Shown here: positions 24,144 to 32,520 of the stretch, piece after piece
Layout: each line of letters starts with the position of its first letter
How positions within the stretch are numbered: position 1 is the first letter of the stretch
NCBI GenBank assembly: GCA_016867835.1
Contig: VGIQ01000017.1
Span: forward strand, 1 to 34,408
Length of the DNA stretch: 34,408 nt
From: Calditrichota bacterium
Lineage (GTDB): Bacteria > Electryoneota > AABM5-125-24 > Hatepunaeales > Hatepunaeaceae
Direction: 5' to 3'
Position numbers and translations under genes: made by a program
The notes under the pieces: model-generated
Seen by the model: the letters and a program-made list of their open reading frames with translations, nothing else
What the model was told of the DNA's origin: nothing
The model's database searches: none

Positions 24144-26321
24144 ATGGCGCAACTAACTCTACTCGTCGCGCTCTTGATGGCGGGGTTTGGCTCGTCCGCC
24201 TTCTCGCAACCGAATGTGGACATCCGGCAGGTGTCGCGGGTGCCGCTGCTGAATGTTGGACGGGCGTTGTCGAGTGCCCTGAGGGACAGCATACTCTATG
24301 TTGCCACATTCGATGCTTATCATCTGATCGACGTTAGCGACCCATCAACACCGGTGGCGCTGACTTCAATTCTACCGGGCGGGGAAAGTGTGCAAGTAGC
24401 AGGCAATCTTGCCCTGTTTAGTAACTTCAATCTCTATGACGTTACAAATCCTCGCAATCCAACTTATATTCGTTCTATTGGAAGGGCAGTGTCTTACCAT
24501 CCATACTTATTCACGGGAAATAGGGTGTATATCGGAGAAGATGAGCGCCTGGCGATTTATGCCTTCGATGAAAACTATGAACGTGAACTCATTGGCAGTA
24601 TTCCAGGCTATTTTGAGTCGATTTGTGTGTCTGACAATGGGATTTTGATTGCTCAAGCTTCCAATAGTGATTTGACCAGGTTCTATGATATTTCCGATAT
24701 TGAGAATATAGTTCTTGCGGATATAATTCATATAGTTGGGTGGTCGTTGCAGACATTAGGAAACGATTATTGGTTAGTAAGGTCTGAATCGGAATACTCA
24801 GACTTCAGATTCTTCTATTGCTTTGATCAAAGCAATCCCCGTGATGTAAGGCTCTCGGCGAGGATTCTGGCACCTTTTGGAACTTATAACTTTGTTGTCA
24901 GGGACACCCTAATATATGCAGTTTCCGGAGATGGCAATCTTCATGCTATCGGTATTTCGGACCCGGGACGTGAAAACCGACTTTCTTCAGTGCAATTGCC
25001 CATCTGGGGTGGACGTCCCGCTTTGACTGTTGGTGACGACCTCGCGGCCGTTAGCAATCAGACAGGGGTCTTTCTCATCGACGTTTCCGATCCCCGGAGA
25101 ATGGAATTGCGTAGTCGCATTAATAAATCTGGCAGAGGATTAGATATTGTCAAGACAGGCGAGATCTTAATTGTTCTCAACGCACCGTTCCTTCACACAA
25201 TTGGCATAGAGGATCCGTTGAATCCAACAGAACCGCACTTTTGTAACTTAGGCGGGCGTGGCGATGGTTTTGTTGGATTGGCTTCGGATGCAGATGGGAA
25301 TGTGTTTGTCGTAAGGGCAAGCACTCCAGATATCCGCTTCAGGCATTTATATTCAATTCGTTTTGATGACCCTCAGACCTATGAAATCCTCGATTCGCTC
25401 GCATTGCCGAATGAAGCGTCGCGCATCCGGATCGATAATGGAATTGCTTATATAACAGCAAAGTATAGCGTTGCAGTTTGCGACGTTCGGGAGCCTGACA
25501 ATCTTCGCCTTGTTTCCGAGCAGGATACTCGCTTCGGCAATTCGTCAAACATCCTGTTTCAACCCCGGGGTGGGATTGGATTTCTTGCCGAGACTTACGG
25601 ATATGCGGTCTATGACATATCAAACCCAGATGATTTCCGGATGATTGGAATGAATTTCGAGAATGCGCGCTATAGTGGTATCAATAGTTTCACATACCTT
25701 GTGCCGCTACTTTTGGTAGGGCGAGGACCAAGTGCTTACTGGCCCGGAATATACTGTTTAGACATTACAGATGTTGAGAACATGGTTCATATTGGCGGAG
25801 TGAGTGGGCCAGTTCACCAAATTGCTCCCGCAGGCAACCGAATTGTTGCAACGGCGGAGGATACCTCGGGAGTTCGGGTGTTTCATGTTACAGAGGAGGG
25901 GCAATTATGGCAGACGGGACGTTACAACACACCGGGCAGAGCGGAAGCCATTCTAGCAGATGGCAACTTGCTCTACGTTGCCGACCGGTATTCGGTGGAG
26001 ATACTGGACATTTCCGATGCGCAAAGAGTGCCGCAAGATGATCAATCCACCATCCCTTCGTTATGGGAGGTTTCTGCAGCATACCCGAATCCCTTTAATG
26101 GCACAACAGCGGTGACTATAACGCTTGCGAAGCCGTCCCTTGTCAGAATGAGAATGCTGGATGTTTCCGGCAAGTCGGTCATGAAATTGTGTGATGGTGC
26201 GCTTTCCGACGGTTCTCACCAGATAACGATACCGGCCAAAGGTCTATCCACTGGTGTCTATTTCATTGAGAGCCGCGTCGACGGGGCGAAGCATCTCCAG
26301 TCAGTGGTCTTGATGAGGTAG
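24144..26321 (+). CDS. Secreted LVIvd-repeat protein with C-terminal sorting domain, AT-rich body
   Basis: ATG 24144 (with AGGTGA upstream at 24133) gives 725 residues and a clear signal peptide (MAQLTLLVALLMAGFGSSAFS); the frame is open from 24084, but that part overlaps a hairpin repeat. The body repeats LVIvd-like units (YHLIDVSDPSTPVALTSI, LYDVTNPRNPTYIRSI, VFLIDVSDPRRMELRS, VAVCDVREPDNLRLVS, YAVYDISNPDDFRMIG), so it is a beta-propeller-type extracellular scaffold. The C terminus (from about residue 646) is a sorting domain, AYPNPFNGTTAVTITLAKPS...LSTGVYFIESRVDG. It is an architectural relative of the minus-strand gene at 17766-20021. Much of the repeat region is strikingly AT-rich compared with its neighbours (20 of 60 bases are G/C at 24721-24780), while the end is closer to normal, which may reflect acquisition of part of the gene. 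Confidence 0.87.
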   Translation: MAQLTLLVALLMAGFGSSAFSQPNVDIRQVSRVPLLNVGRALSSALRDSILYVATFDAYHLIDVSDPSTPVALTSILPGGESVQVAGNLALFSNFNLYDVTNPRNPTYIRSIGRAVSYHPYLFTGNRVYIGEDERLAIYAFDENYERELIGSIPGYFESICVSDNGILIAQASNSDLTRFYDISDIENIVLADIIHIVGWSLQTLGNDYWLVRSESEYSDFRFFYCFDQSNPRDVRLSARILAPFGTYNFVVRDTLIYAVSGDGNLHAIGISDPGRENRLSSVQLPIWGGRPALTVGDDLAAVSNQTGVFLIDVSDPRRMELRSRINKSGRGLDIVKTGEILIVLNAPFLHTIGIEDPLNPTEPHFCNLGGRGDGFVGLASDADGNVFVVRASTPDIRFRHLYSIRFDDPQTYEILDSLALPNEASRIRIDNGIAYITAKYSVAVCDVREPDNLRLVSEQDTRFGNSSNILFQPRGGIGFLAETYGYAVYDISNPDDFRMIGMNFENARYSGINSFTYLVPLLLVGRGPSAYWPGIYCLDITDVENMVHIGGVSGPVHQIAPAGNRIVATAEDTSGVRVFHVTEEGQLWQTGRYNTPGRAEAILADGNLLYVADRYSVEILDISDAQRVPQDDQSTIPSLWEVSAAYPNPFNGTTAVTITLAKPSLVRMRMLDVSGKSVMKLCDGALSDGSHQITIPAKGLSTGVYFIESRVDGAKHLQSVVLMR

Positions 26322-26414
26322 TGCGGGAATGCAGGATCAAGTCAGACTAAAAGTTTTAAGGCCGGTCCTGGCCGCAGTCTGGCATCAAGTTGGAATAGTT
26401 TGCATAGCAAAGGT

Positions 26415-26483
26415 GTCGTTCCCGCGCAGGAGGGAACCCAGCAAGGTCGATCTTGGCTGGAAGCCCGCCTTCGCGGGCAAGAC
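26415..26483. repeat. REPIN-like paired palindrome, family G (dRS3-like core)
   Basis: The left module (26415-26441: GTCGTTCCCGCGCAGGAGGG..CCCAG) and the right module (26457-26483: CTGGAAGCCCGCCTTCGCGGGC..GAC) are imperfect reverse complements, and the 15-base spacer is itself palindromic (CAAGGTCGATCTTG). The core resembles the widespread ATTCCCGCG..GGCGGGAATC repeats (dRS3-like). The rest of the 247-base gap shows nothing clear. Confidence 0.7.
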
Positions 26484-26568
26484 GATCTAAGCCTATTACG
26501 CTTATTTTCTCAAGCAGATACTGGTTCGCTTCGTCGCATCTTCCACTCTCCATACTTCTTACTCCCCT

Positions 26569-27513
26569 ATGCCGGCGTTCAAAGATCTCTCCCAGTCTGA
26601 AATCCTCGCCCTCGCCATCAGCCTCGAAGAGGAGGATGGCCGCATCCTCGAAGCGCTTGCCGATGCTATCGAAGCCGCCTACCCACAGCAGGCGGACGAG
26701 TTCCGCCGCATGCGCGCTGAGGAAGACGACCACCGCCATCGGCTGCTCGACATCTATCGCGCGAGATTCGGCGAGCACATTCCACTGATCCGGCGGCAGG
26801 ACGTCAAGGGCTTCGTAGCGCGAAAGCCGGTCTGGCTGATGAAGCCGCTCACGCTGGCCAGGGCCAAGCGTGAAGTAGAGTCGATGGAAGTTGAGACGCG
26901 ACGATTCTACGAAGCCGCTATCCGGCGCACCACCGACGCGGGCATCCGGCAACTCCTGGGCGACCTCGCTGAAGAGGAGCGACGTCACGCCGGGTTGGCT
27001 CAGCAGATCAGCCGGATGGAGGTCACACTGGACGAGAAGGCCGCATCGCACCGGCTCTTCGTTCTCCAGGTGATCCAGCCCGGACTTGCCGGACTAATGG
27101 ATGGAAGCGTTTCGACGCTGGCGCCGCTCTTTGCCGCTGCCTACGCTACGATGAACAGTTGGGAGACATTTCTCGTAGGGATGGCAGCCTCCATTGGAGC
27201 CGGGATATCGATGGGCTTTGCTGAAGCCCTCTCGGACGACGGTTCGATGACCGGCCGCGGCGCGCCCTGGATACGGGGCGTCATCTGCGGATTAATGACC
27301 ACCATCGGCGGGATAGGACATACCCTGCCGTTCCTGATTCCCGACGTCCATTTGGCGACGACCGTGGCGGTCGCAGTGGTGGTCGTCGAGTTAGGGGTCA
27401 TTGCGTGGGTGCGCAAGAAATATATGGAGACACCGCTCGGATCGGCTATCGTCCAGGTGGTGATCGGCGGGGCATTGGTCTTTGCCGCCGGGGTGCTGAT
27501 CGGTGGCGCATGA
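26569..27513 (+). CDS. mbfA: MbfA: ferritin-like domain fused to a VIT1-type iron transporter
   Basis: The 314-residue protein joins an erythrin-vacuolar-iron-transport (Erf) ferritin-like domain to a VIT1/CCC1 membrane domain. Such MbfA proteins export iron and protect against iron and peroxide stress in alphaproteobacteria. The four-helix part (about 1-145) carries diiron ligands: Glu20/Glu21, E52-x-x-H55, Glu107/Glu109 and E137-x-x-H140. The second part (about 165-314) has around five hydrophobic segments with the VIT1-like [15 protein letters not shown]...[17 protein letters not shown] block. The start ATG 26569 follows TCCCCT without a clear ribosome site. The LUD-domain gene begins 19 bases or less after its stop, so the two may be cotranscribed. 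Iron export is known for the family; in this organism it is inferred. Confidence 0.9.
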   Translation: MPAFKDLSQSEILALAISLEEEDGRILEALADAIEAAYPQQADEFRRMRAEEDDHRHRLLDIYRARFGEHIPLIRRQDVKGFVARKPVWLMKPLTLARAKREVESMEVETRRFYEAAIRRTTDAGIRQLLGDLAEEERRHAGLAQQISRMEVTLDEKAASHRLFVLQVIQPGLAGLMDGSVSTLAPLFAAAYATMNSWETFLVGMAASIGAGISMGFAEALSDDGSMTGRGAPWIRGVICGLMTTIGGIGHTLPFLIPDVHLATTVAVAVVVVELGVIAWVRKKYMETPLGSAIVQVVIGGALVFAAGVLIGGA

Positions 27514-27532
27514 CGGAGGGGAGGTGCTGACG

Positions 27533-28084
27533 GTGATGGATCTGTCTCGCGAATCACTGCGGGAATTGTTCGAAGTGCGATGGCTGGCGGCGAATGGGGA
27601 AATCGTCCATCCATCCCAGGGGGGCGTTTCTTTCAAAGCGATAGCGGACTATGTTCTCCGCGAGGGGCTAACCCCTGTCGCGCTGTCGAGCCGGCTCGAG
27701 GTTGAATTCGAAAGCCGCCTTGCAGTATTGGGAGTACCGGTCATCGAGACCTCGCAAGGCGAAGGCTTGGAGTCAACCGCCGGGAGGATCGCCCGAGCCG
27801 CCTGCGGGATAACCCTCGTCGATGGGCTCATCGCGGAGACCGGCACCCTGATTTGCACCTCTGTTGGACCGGGCGACCGGCTGGTCGGGAGTCTGCCTCC
27901 GGTGCATCTTGCGATAGCATCAGGTGCGCCGCTCTATCCCGATCTTGCCGCCTATCTGGAAACTGCCGATTCCCACCTCAGTTACACCCTTATCACCGGC
28001 CCGTCGCGCACGGCAGACATCGAAAAGCAACTGGTCTTGGGGGCTCACGGGCCGCTCCGGGTGATTCTCTGGAACCCGTGGTGA
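27533..28084 (+). CDS. LUD-domain (LutC/YkgG-like) protein
   Basis: The LUD domain is shared by LutB/LutC-type proteins of L-lactate oxidation and related proteins of unknown role. The diagnostic block is DGLIAETGTLICTSVGPGDRLVGSLPPVHLAIA in the middle of the protein, followed by SYTLITGPSRTADIEKQLVLGAHGPLRVILW, the usual C-terminal ending. GTG 27533 (or ATG 27536) is preferred because GGAGG at 27520-27524 is correctly spaced; the frame is open from 27503, where it overlaps mbfA. From 27533 it has 183 residues, near the usual single-domain size. No lutA or lutB is in the window, so a role in lactate oxidation is not supported; the neighbour is an iron exporter. It is probably cytoplasmic. Confidence 0.88.
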   Translation: MMDLSRESLRELFEVRWLAANGEIVHPSQGGVSFKAIADYVLREGLTPVALSSRLEVEFESRLAVLGVPVIETSQGEGLESTAGRIARAACGITLVDGLIAETGTLICTSVGPGDRLVGSLPPVHLAIASGAPLYPDLAAYLETADSHLSYTLITGPSRTADIEKQLVLGAHGPLRVILWNPW

Positions 28085-28109
28085 GGAGACCGGGTTAGTT
28101 GTCTTCGGC

Positions 28110-28139
28110 TTGCCTTGATTGAGCCTGCCTGCTATATTG
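28110..28139 (+). promoter_or_regulatory. Promoter with almost no leader before the 417-residue lipoprotein
   Basis: TTGCCT (28110-28115), a 17-base spacer and TATATT followed by G (28133-28139) end only 7 bases before the ATG at 28147. Transcription from it would start at or next to the start codon, giving a leaderless or near-leaderless mRNA. There is no Shine-Dalgarno in front of this ATG, which fits. Confidence 0.6.
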
Positions 28140-28146
28140 ATAGACT

Positions 28147-29400
28147 ATGAGTCTCCCCAAGCAGGTTAGGTCTTTCCTCATCAGTGCGCCTCTCTATTCA
28201 TCTTTGGTCGTCCTGGCTGCGATCCTGTTGGTTGGTTGTGCCGATTCGGGCGGGCCTACGGGATCGGGAATCGGGGTGCCAAATGAGGGTCGTCCCGGGT
28301 CGGTCGAACTGTCGGTCGATACCTCTCGCTACTATCATATAGAAGGCGTCGGCACCGGTGGAAGTCCGCTCATCTATGCCGGATGGGAAGGGAACCTGAT
28401 ATCGCGAGCGCTCTTCAGATTCCTGCCGCCGGCGGCGCCTGACTCGACGGTGCGGATCGACTCGGCGAGGATTAATCTTGCCTGGAACGGCCTTTACGGC
28501 GATGGAGAGTTCCCGCTTCTGACCGCGAGCCTGCTCGACTATTACTGGATCGAGTCTCGGATGCCGGATGTCGACAGCCTGCCGCCGGGTGAGCGGCTGG
28601 GAGCGCTGTCGCCAGAGGTATCCGACTCAGGCCGGTGGGAGATTGCTCTACCGCTGGAAAGGGTTCGCGAATGGGTCGCCCGGAGCGACACCTCCCGTGC
28701 CGACAGCGGTTTGACGTTCTACATAGTGCCGCGAAGCGGCGGGCAGATGGTGCCGTTCTTTTCACGCAACAGCGCTACCGATACCCTCCGCCCGACACTC
28801 CATCTCTTTCGGACCGTCCGTGACAGCGCTCATCTTCCACCGCGCCAGGATACTTTGCGGCTAAGGGCGAGCGACGACCTTTACCTGATCGCCTATGACC
28901 GGCGACCGATGGAGCGGCCCGAACCGTCACTGGCGCCGGATCAGATCGTAGTCGCGAGCGGCGTAGTCTGGCGGACGGGATTGTATTTTGACATATCGTC
29001 TTTAACAGCCCGCACCGATTCTTTTCACGTAGTCGTCAACTGGGCAGCTCTCACCCTCTTCCGCGATCATAACTCACTAACACGATTTCCGGCTACGCGA
29101 TCGCTGCTGCCGGTCAGATTCACCGATGACCGCTGGAAGAGCGAATATCCCGACTCGGCCGGATGGGCTTCAATGGTGCTCTTGCCGACGGCTATCGACA
29201 CGACGCTCGACAGTTTGGTGCTCCCGGTTACTGCGGCGGTTCACCAGTGGGTGCAGACACCTTCGGGCAACTTTGGGCTGGAGTTGCGCTCCGGCATCGA
29301 AGGCGGAATGATCGAAGCGATGGCGTTCTACGGACGCGATGCAGACGATGTTGGGAGACGTCCCCGGCTAACGGTTCGATACACGGAGTATCGCCGGTGA
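28147..29400 (+). CDS. Outer-membrane lipoprotein, DNRLRE/DUF4270-like beta protein
   Basis: The 417-residue product has a signal peptide with lipobox LLVGC, so it is a lipoprotein. The mature part looks like DNRLRE-type or DUF4270-type beta modules: YHIEGVGTGG..LIYAGWEGNLISRALFRFLPPAAPDSTVRIDSARINLAWNG, with a second, weaker unit around residues 240-410 (RTGLYFDISSL..., VTAAVHQWVQTPSGNFGLELRSG). Such proteins are surface or periplasmic binding scaffolds; no catalytic motif is seen. It opens a unit of three overlapping genes: its TGA overlaps the GTG of the next gene (GTGA at 29397-29400). A barrel and a TPR lipoprotein follow, so the three probably form one envelope complex (inference). The family name is tentative. 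Confidence 0.75.
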   Translation: MSLPKQVRSFLISAPLYSSLVVLAAILLVGCADSGGPTGSGIGVPNEGRPGSVELSVDTSRYYHIEGVGTGGSPLIYAGWEGNLISRALFRFLPPAAPDSTVRIDSARINLAWNGLYGDGEFPLLTASLLDYYWIESRMPDVDSLPPGERLGALSPEVSDSGRWEIALPLERVREWVARSDTSRADSGLTFYIVPRSGGQMVPFFSRNSATDTLRPTLHLFRTVRDSAHLPPRQDTLRLRASDDLYLIAYDRRPMERPEPSLAPDQIVVASGVVWRTGLYFDISSLTARTDSFHVVVNWAALTLFRDHNSLTRFPATRSLLPVRFTDDRWKSEYPDSAGWASMVLLPTAIDTTLDSLVLPVTAAVHQWVQTPSGNFGLELRSGIEGGMIEAMAFYGRDADDVGRRPRLTVRYTEYRR

Positions 29401-30617
29401 AGCGCTTTCCACTTACTATCATAGCAGTTGTCCTTCTTGCCGTGTCGCAAGTGCAGGCCGACTCACCCCTGTCGGCGCTTGGCTACGGTCTCTATCAATC
29501 TGCCTCGGGAGCCCGCGACTATGGGGTAGGGACAGCAACCCTCGCCACACCCGATTCATTGACGGTATCGCCCTATGTGCCGGCAACGTGGGGCGGATAC
29601 CCGCATGCACGCTTCGGAGTCAATCTGAAGTGGGATCGCAACCGCGCCGAGGACGCTTTTGGGAGCGAACTGAGCGACCTCGCCGGGTTTGATGGAGCGG
29701 CTCTGGTGCTGCCATTGGGGAAGGAAGTCTATGGCGGCTTGAGCCTTGCGCCGATCACCCGGATGCACTACAAGATCCGGGCCGGGGGCAATGCCGGCTG
29801 GAGTCCTGCCGGGTTCCAGCGCGAAGGTCAGGGCGGGATTAGCCAGACGCTCGCGGCGGCGTCGTTCCAGGCGCCGAATGCGATCCGGGTCGGGGTCGGG
29901 GTTCGGTTGATCACCGGCAAGATCGAGCGGCTGAGCCGGGTGGACTATACCGGGGCTCCCACCGGGACCATACCCGCTTCATTCACTTTCAGCGACCGTT
30001 ACCGGGGGGTAGGCGGGCACCTGTCGGCCTTTCGCGATGTCGGGAATTGGACTGCTGCAATAGCGATTGATTCTCCGGTCGAACTCGACATCGAACGGCA
30101 ACTGGTCGTCAAGAACGGTTCGGCGGTGCAGTCCGACTCGACTTCGAAGCGGCCCTATAAGGCTTATCTGCCGTGGGGCTTGGCGTTCGGATATGGACGC
30201 CGCTGGGGTGGACATACCGTTGCGGCATCGATGGCGCTCCAGTTATGGGGTTCGACGGATGCCGAGCCGCAGTTCGACAGGGCTTTCTCGGATGGGCGCA
30301 AGTATGCGGTAGGCTGGGAGTGGAAGCCCGACTTTCGGCCGCTCGACCCGTTCTACCGGGGGTTGATCTATCGCGCCGGCGTCTATCGCGCCGAGGACTA
30401 CGCCCTCACCTCGGGCGGGTGGCAGGCGGTGCGCCATGTCGCAACCGGTGGAGTAGGAATCCCGTTTGCCGGAGGTCGGTCGCGGCTCGACCTCGCGGTC
30501 GAAGGCGGCATCGGCGGCGCGGATCGTTCCGACAGCGTCCGGGAGCGCTTCCTGACGCTTAAGGTCTCTTTTCATCATGCCGAACTCTGGTTTGTGCAAC
30601 GCAAGGGCCGACATTGA
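29397..30617 (+). CDS. Outer-membrane beta-barrel protein (FadL/PorV-like fold suspected)
   Basis: GTG 29397 overlaps the stop of the lipoprotein gene and gives a good signal peptide (MKRFPLTIIAVVLLAVSQVQA); the frame is open from 29163 but that part lies inside the previous gene. The 406-residue product then reads SPLSALGYGLYQSASGARDYGVGTATLATPDSLTVSPYVPATWGG, the 'small Gly/Ala then Asn/Pro' N-terminal pattern of FadL-like and PorV-like barrels, followed by alternating beta strands. It ends with LTLKVSFHHAELWFVQRKGRH, a strand followed by a basic tail as common in FCB outer-membrane proteins. It is the middle gene of a three-gene overlapping unit and could transport or tether a partner; the ligand is unknown. 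Its PorV-like role in type IX secretion is only a possibility. Confidence 0.75.
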   Translation: MKRFPLTIIAVVLLAVSQVQADSPLSALGYGLYQSASGARDYGVGTATLATPDSLTVSPYVPATWGGYPHARFGVNLKWDRNRAEDAFGSELSDLAGFDGAALVLPLGKEVYGGLSLAPITRMHYKIRAGGNAGWSPAGFQREGQGGISQTLAAASFQAPNAIRVGVGVRLITGKIERLSRVDYTGAPTGTIPASFTFSDRYRGVGGHLSAFRDVGNWTAAIAIDSPVELDIERQLVVKNGSAVQSDSTSKRPYKAYLPWGLAFGYGRRWGGHTVAASMALQLWGSTDAEPQFDRAFSDGRKYAVGWEWKPDFRPLDPFYRGLIYRAGVYRAEDYALTSGGWQAVRHVATGGVGIPFAGGRSRLDLAVEGGIGGADRSDSVRERFLTLKVSFHHAELWFVQRKGRH

Positions 30618-31942
30618 CCTCTAATCCGATCCTGAACCTCGTCATGCGGACTGTTAAGGCAGGTCCGGTGTTACTAATCCTATTGACGATCGCGCTGCTG
30701 CATTCCTGTGCGCCGCTTCCGCCGGTGGAGGAACTTCCCGACCGGTCGGCTCAGGTTGCGTCGCCGCAGGATACCCTTACTGCAGCAGAGCGTGACAGCA
30801 TCATCCTCGTGACGCGCTCGTTTGCGCACGAACGCTACAAGAATGGCGACTACGAGACGGCTCGCAAGCACTTCCTGACACTGCGATACTACGACCGGGA
30901 CCACAAGCAGAACTTCTACCGATATTGGGCAGACTGCTTCATCCGGGCCGGAATGCTCGACTCGGCGGTCTATGCCTTTGAAGAGGGAGTCAAGTATTTT
31001 CCGGAGGACGAGCATACCCGGGTTGCGCTGGCGATCATGTATCGCAATGAGCGACGTTACGATGAAGCTATAGCGCAGCAATCGGCGGCGGTGCGTCTGA
31101 AGCCCGACTCGCTTCGCTATTACCAGGACTTGGAAGCGATCTACGAGGCAGCCGAGCGGTGGGACGACGCTATTGCGACGTTGCAAAGCATGGTAAATCG
31201 CTGGCCGGACGACAAGGGGTTGCGCGAGCGGCTCACGAATCTAATACGGTCGCGTCGTTCGCCTGAGGAATACCTCGCCGAACTGAAGCGGTCGCTCGAA
31301 GCCGCGCCAGACGATCCCGAACTGCGGCTTCGCTATGCGACCGAACTTTCGTCTCAAGGGATGACGAAGGAAGCGACGGCGGAGATGGAGGAATATCTTA
31401 AGGCGAAGCCCGCCGACGCCGGAGTCTGGCGGCAGTTGGGGCATTCCCGGGCGGATCTTGGCGACTGGAACGGGGCGATTGCAGCACTTAGGAAGGCTCT
31501 CGATCTGGAGCCGAAGAACGCTTCCGATGCCATAGAAATCAGCCGCAACTACCTGGCATTGAATAATTGGTCCGAAGCGCGAAGGTGGGGAGCGCGAGCG
31601 CTCGACCTCGAGCCGGGCAATGGGGTTGCTCTGAACGCAATGGCGGAGGCATACTTTCGGTCGGCGGACGCGGCTTCGGGAGATAACATCAAGTTCAACG
31701 ACAAACTGGTCTTCGCCATTGCCTACGGGCTTTATCAACGTGCCGCGGTATCGGGTAATCCTCAAGCGCGATCCGATGGCGAACGCGGGATGCGGAGTTT
31801 GGTGCAGAGCGAACTGATCCCGTCGAAAGAGGATCGCTTCATGAGCAAAGCGAACCGGCCGACCGGGAAGGCCTACGACTGGATCGATCCCTCGTGGCCG
31901 GAAGTGCAGGCGCTCGACAAGTTCCTGAGCGGACTTGACTGA
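30614..31942 (+). CDS. TPR-repeat lipoprotein
   Basis: The 442-residue product has a signal peptide ending in a lipobox-like LLHSC, then tetratricopeptide repeats from about residue 75 to 350 (YKNGDYETARKHFLTLRYYDRD, MLDSAVYAFEEGVKYFPED, RRYDEAIAQQSAAVRLKPD, RWDDAIATLQSMVNRWPDD, GDWNGAIAALRKALDLEPKN, NWSEARRWGARALDLEPGN). TPR domains mediate protein-protein contact, so a periplasmic or surface assembly role is likely. The TTG at 30614 overlaps the previous stop (TTGA at 30614-30617); ATG 30644 is a possible alternative start and also fits the signal peptide. It closes the lipoprotein/barrel/TPR unit. No terminator is obvious after it. Confidence 0.82.
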   Translation: MTSNPILNLVMRTVKAGPVLLILLTIALLHSCAPLPPVEELPDRSAQVASPQDTLTAAERDSIILVTRSFAHERYKNGDYETARKHFLTLRYYDRDHKQNFYRYWADCFIRAGMLDSAVYAFEEGVKYFPEDEHTRVALAIMYRNERRYDEAIAQQSAAVRLKPDSLRYYQDLEAIYEAAERWDDAIATLQSMVNRWPDDKGLRERLTNLIRSRRSPEEYLAELKRSLEAAPDDPELRLRYATELSSQGMTKEATAEMEEYLKAKPADAGVWRQLGHSRADLGDWNGAIAALRKALDLEPKNASDAIEISRNYLALNNWSEARRWGARALDLEPGNGVALNAMAEAYFRSADAASGDNIKFNDKLVFAIAYGLYQRAAVSGNPQARSDGERGMRSLVQSELIPSKEDRFMSKANRPTGKAYDWIDPSWPEVQALDKFLSGLD

Positions 31943-32068
31943 GTGCAGAGTGCGGAATGCTGATTGCAGACAAGATGCTCGATTATGTCAGAGTGAAAGA
32001 GTGGCGGGATTCAGCATCAGCATGATTGTCACCATCATCATCAACAACAGATCATAACAAGGTTTGAT

Positions 32069-32518
32069 ATGCGGTTTGCGGTAGCATCGGACCATGCCGG
32101 CTTTGCGCTAAAGGAATTACTCAAGCAGCGCCTCTTTGAAGAGGGGCACGAGGTGGTCGATTACGGGACTACCAGTGAGCAGCCCTGCGACTACCCCGAC
32201 TTCGGGCGTCCGGCAGCCGAAGCGGTGGCGCGCGGCAACTGTGACCGGGGTTTGCTCGTCTGTGGCACCGGAATCGGGATGTCAATCGTCGCCAACAAGG
32301 TGCCGGGAGTTTATGCAGCGCTCTGCGCGTCGGGAGTTCAGGCTGAGTATGCCCGGCGGCATAACAACGCCAATGTGCTGGTGATGGGCGGCTGGCTGAC
32401 CGGGCGGCTGCAAGCCGAGGAGATCCTGACGCGGTTCCTCTCAACCGAGTTTGAAGGCGGCCGCCATGCCCGTCGGGTCGGGAAGATCAACGGGAACGGG
32501 AAGGGGGGAGGGGGGTAG
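32069..32518 (+). CDS. rpiB: Ribose-5-phosphate isomerase B
   Basis: RpiB interconverts ribulose-5-phosphate and ribose-5-phosphate in the pentose phosphate pathway in the cytoplasm. The family motifs are complete: SDHAGF near the N terminus, DYGT, the catalytic Cys65 in LLVCGTGIGMSIVANKVPGVYAALC, and RRHNNANVLVMGG with His98. It has 149 residues, normal for the family, plus a short Gly-rich tail (GNGKGGGG) read from a G-run that also serves as the ribosome site for the next gene. The start follows AAGG at about 32060. A short gene-free gap of 126 bases precedes it, with no clear promoter. Confidence 0.96.
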   Translation: MRFAVASDHAGFALKELLKQRLFEEGHEVVDYGTTSEQPCDYPDFGRPAAEAVARGNCDRGLLVCGTGIGMSIVANKVPGVYAALCASGVQAEYARRHNNANVLVMGGWLTGRLQAEEILTRFLSTEFEGGRHARRVGKINGNGKGGGG

Positions 32519-32520
32519 GG

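Noticed and set aside
31943-32068. Weak inverted repeat (ATGCTGAT/ATCAGCAT) before rpiB
   Set aside because: Arms of 8 bases separated by about 50 bases without other signals are likely by chance or remnant repeat.
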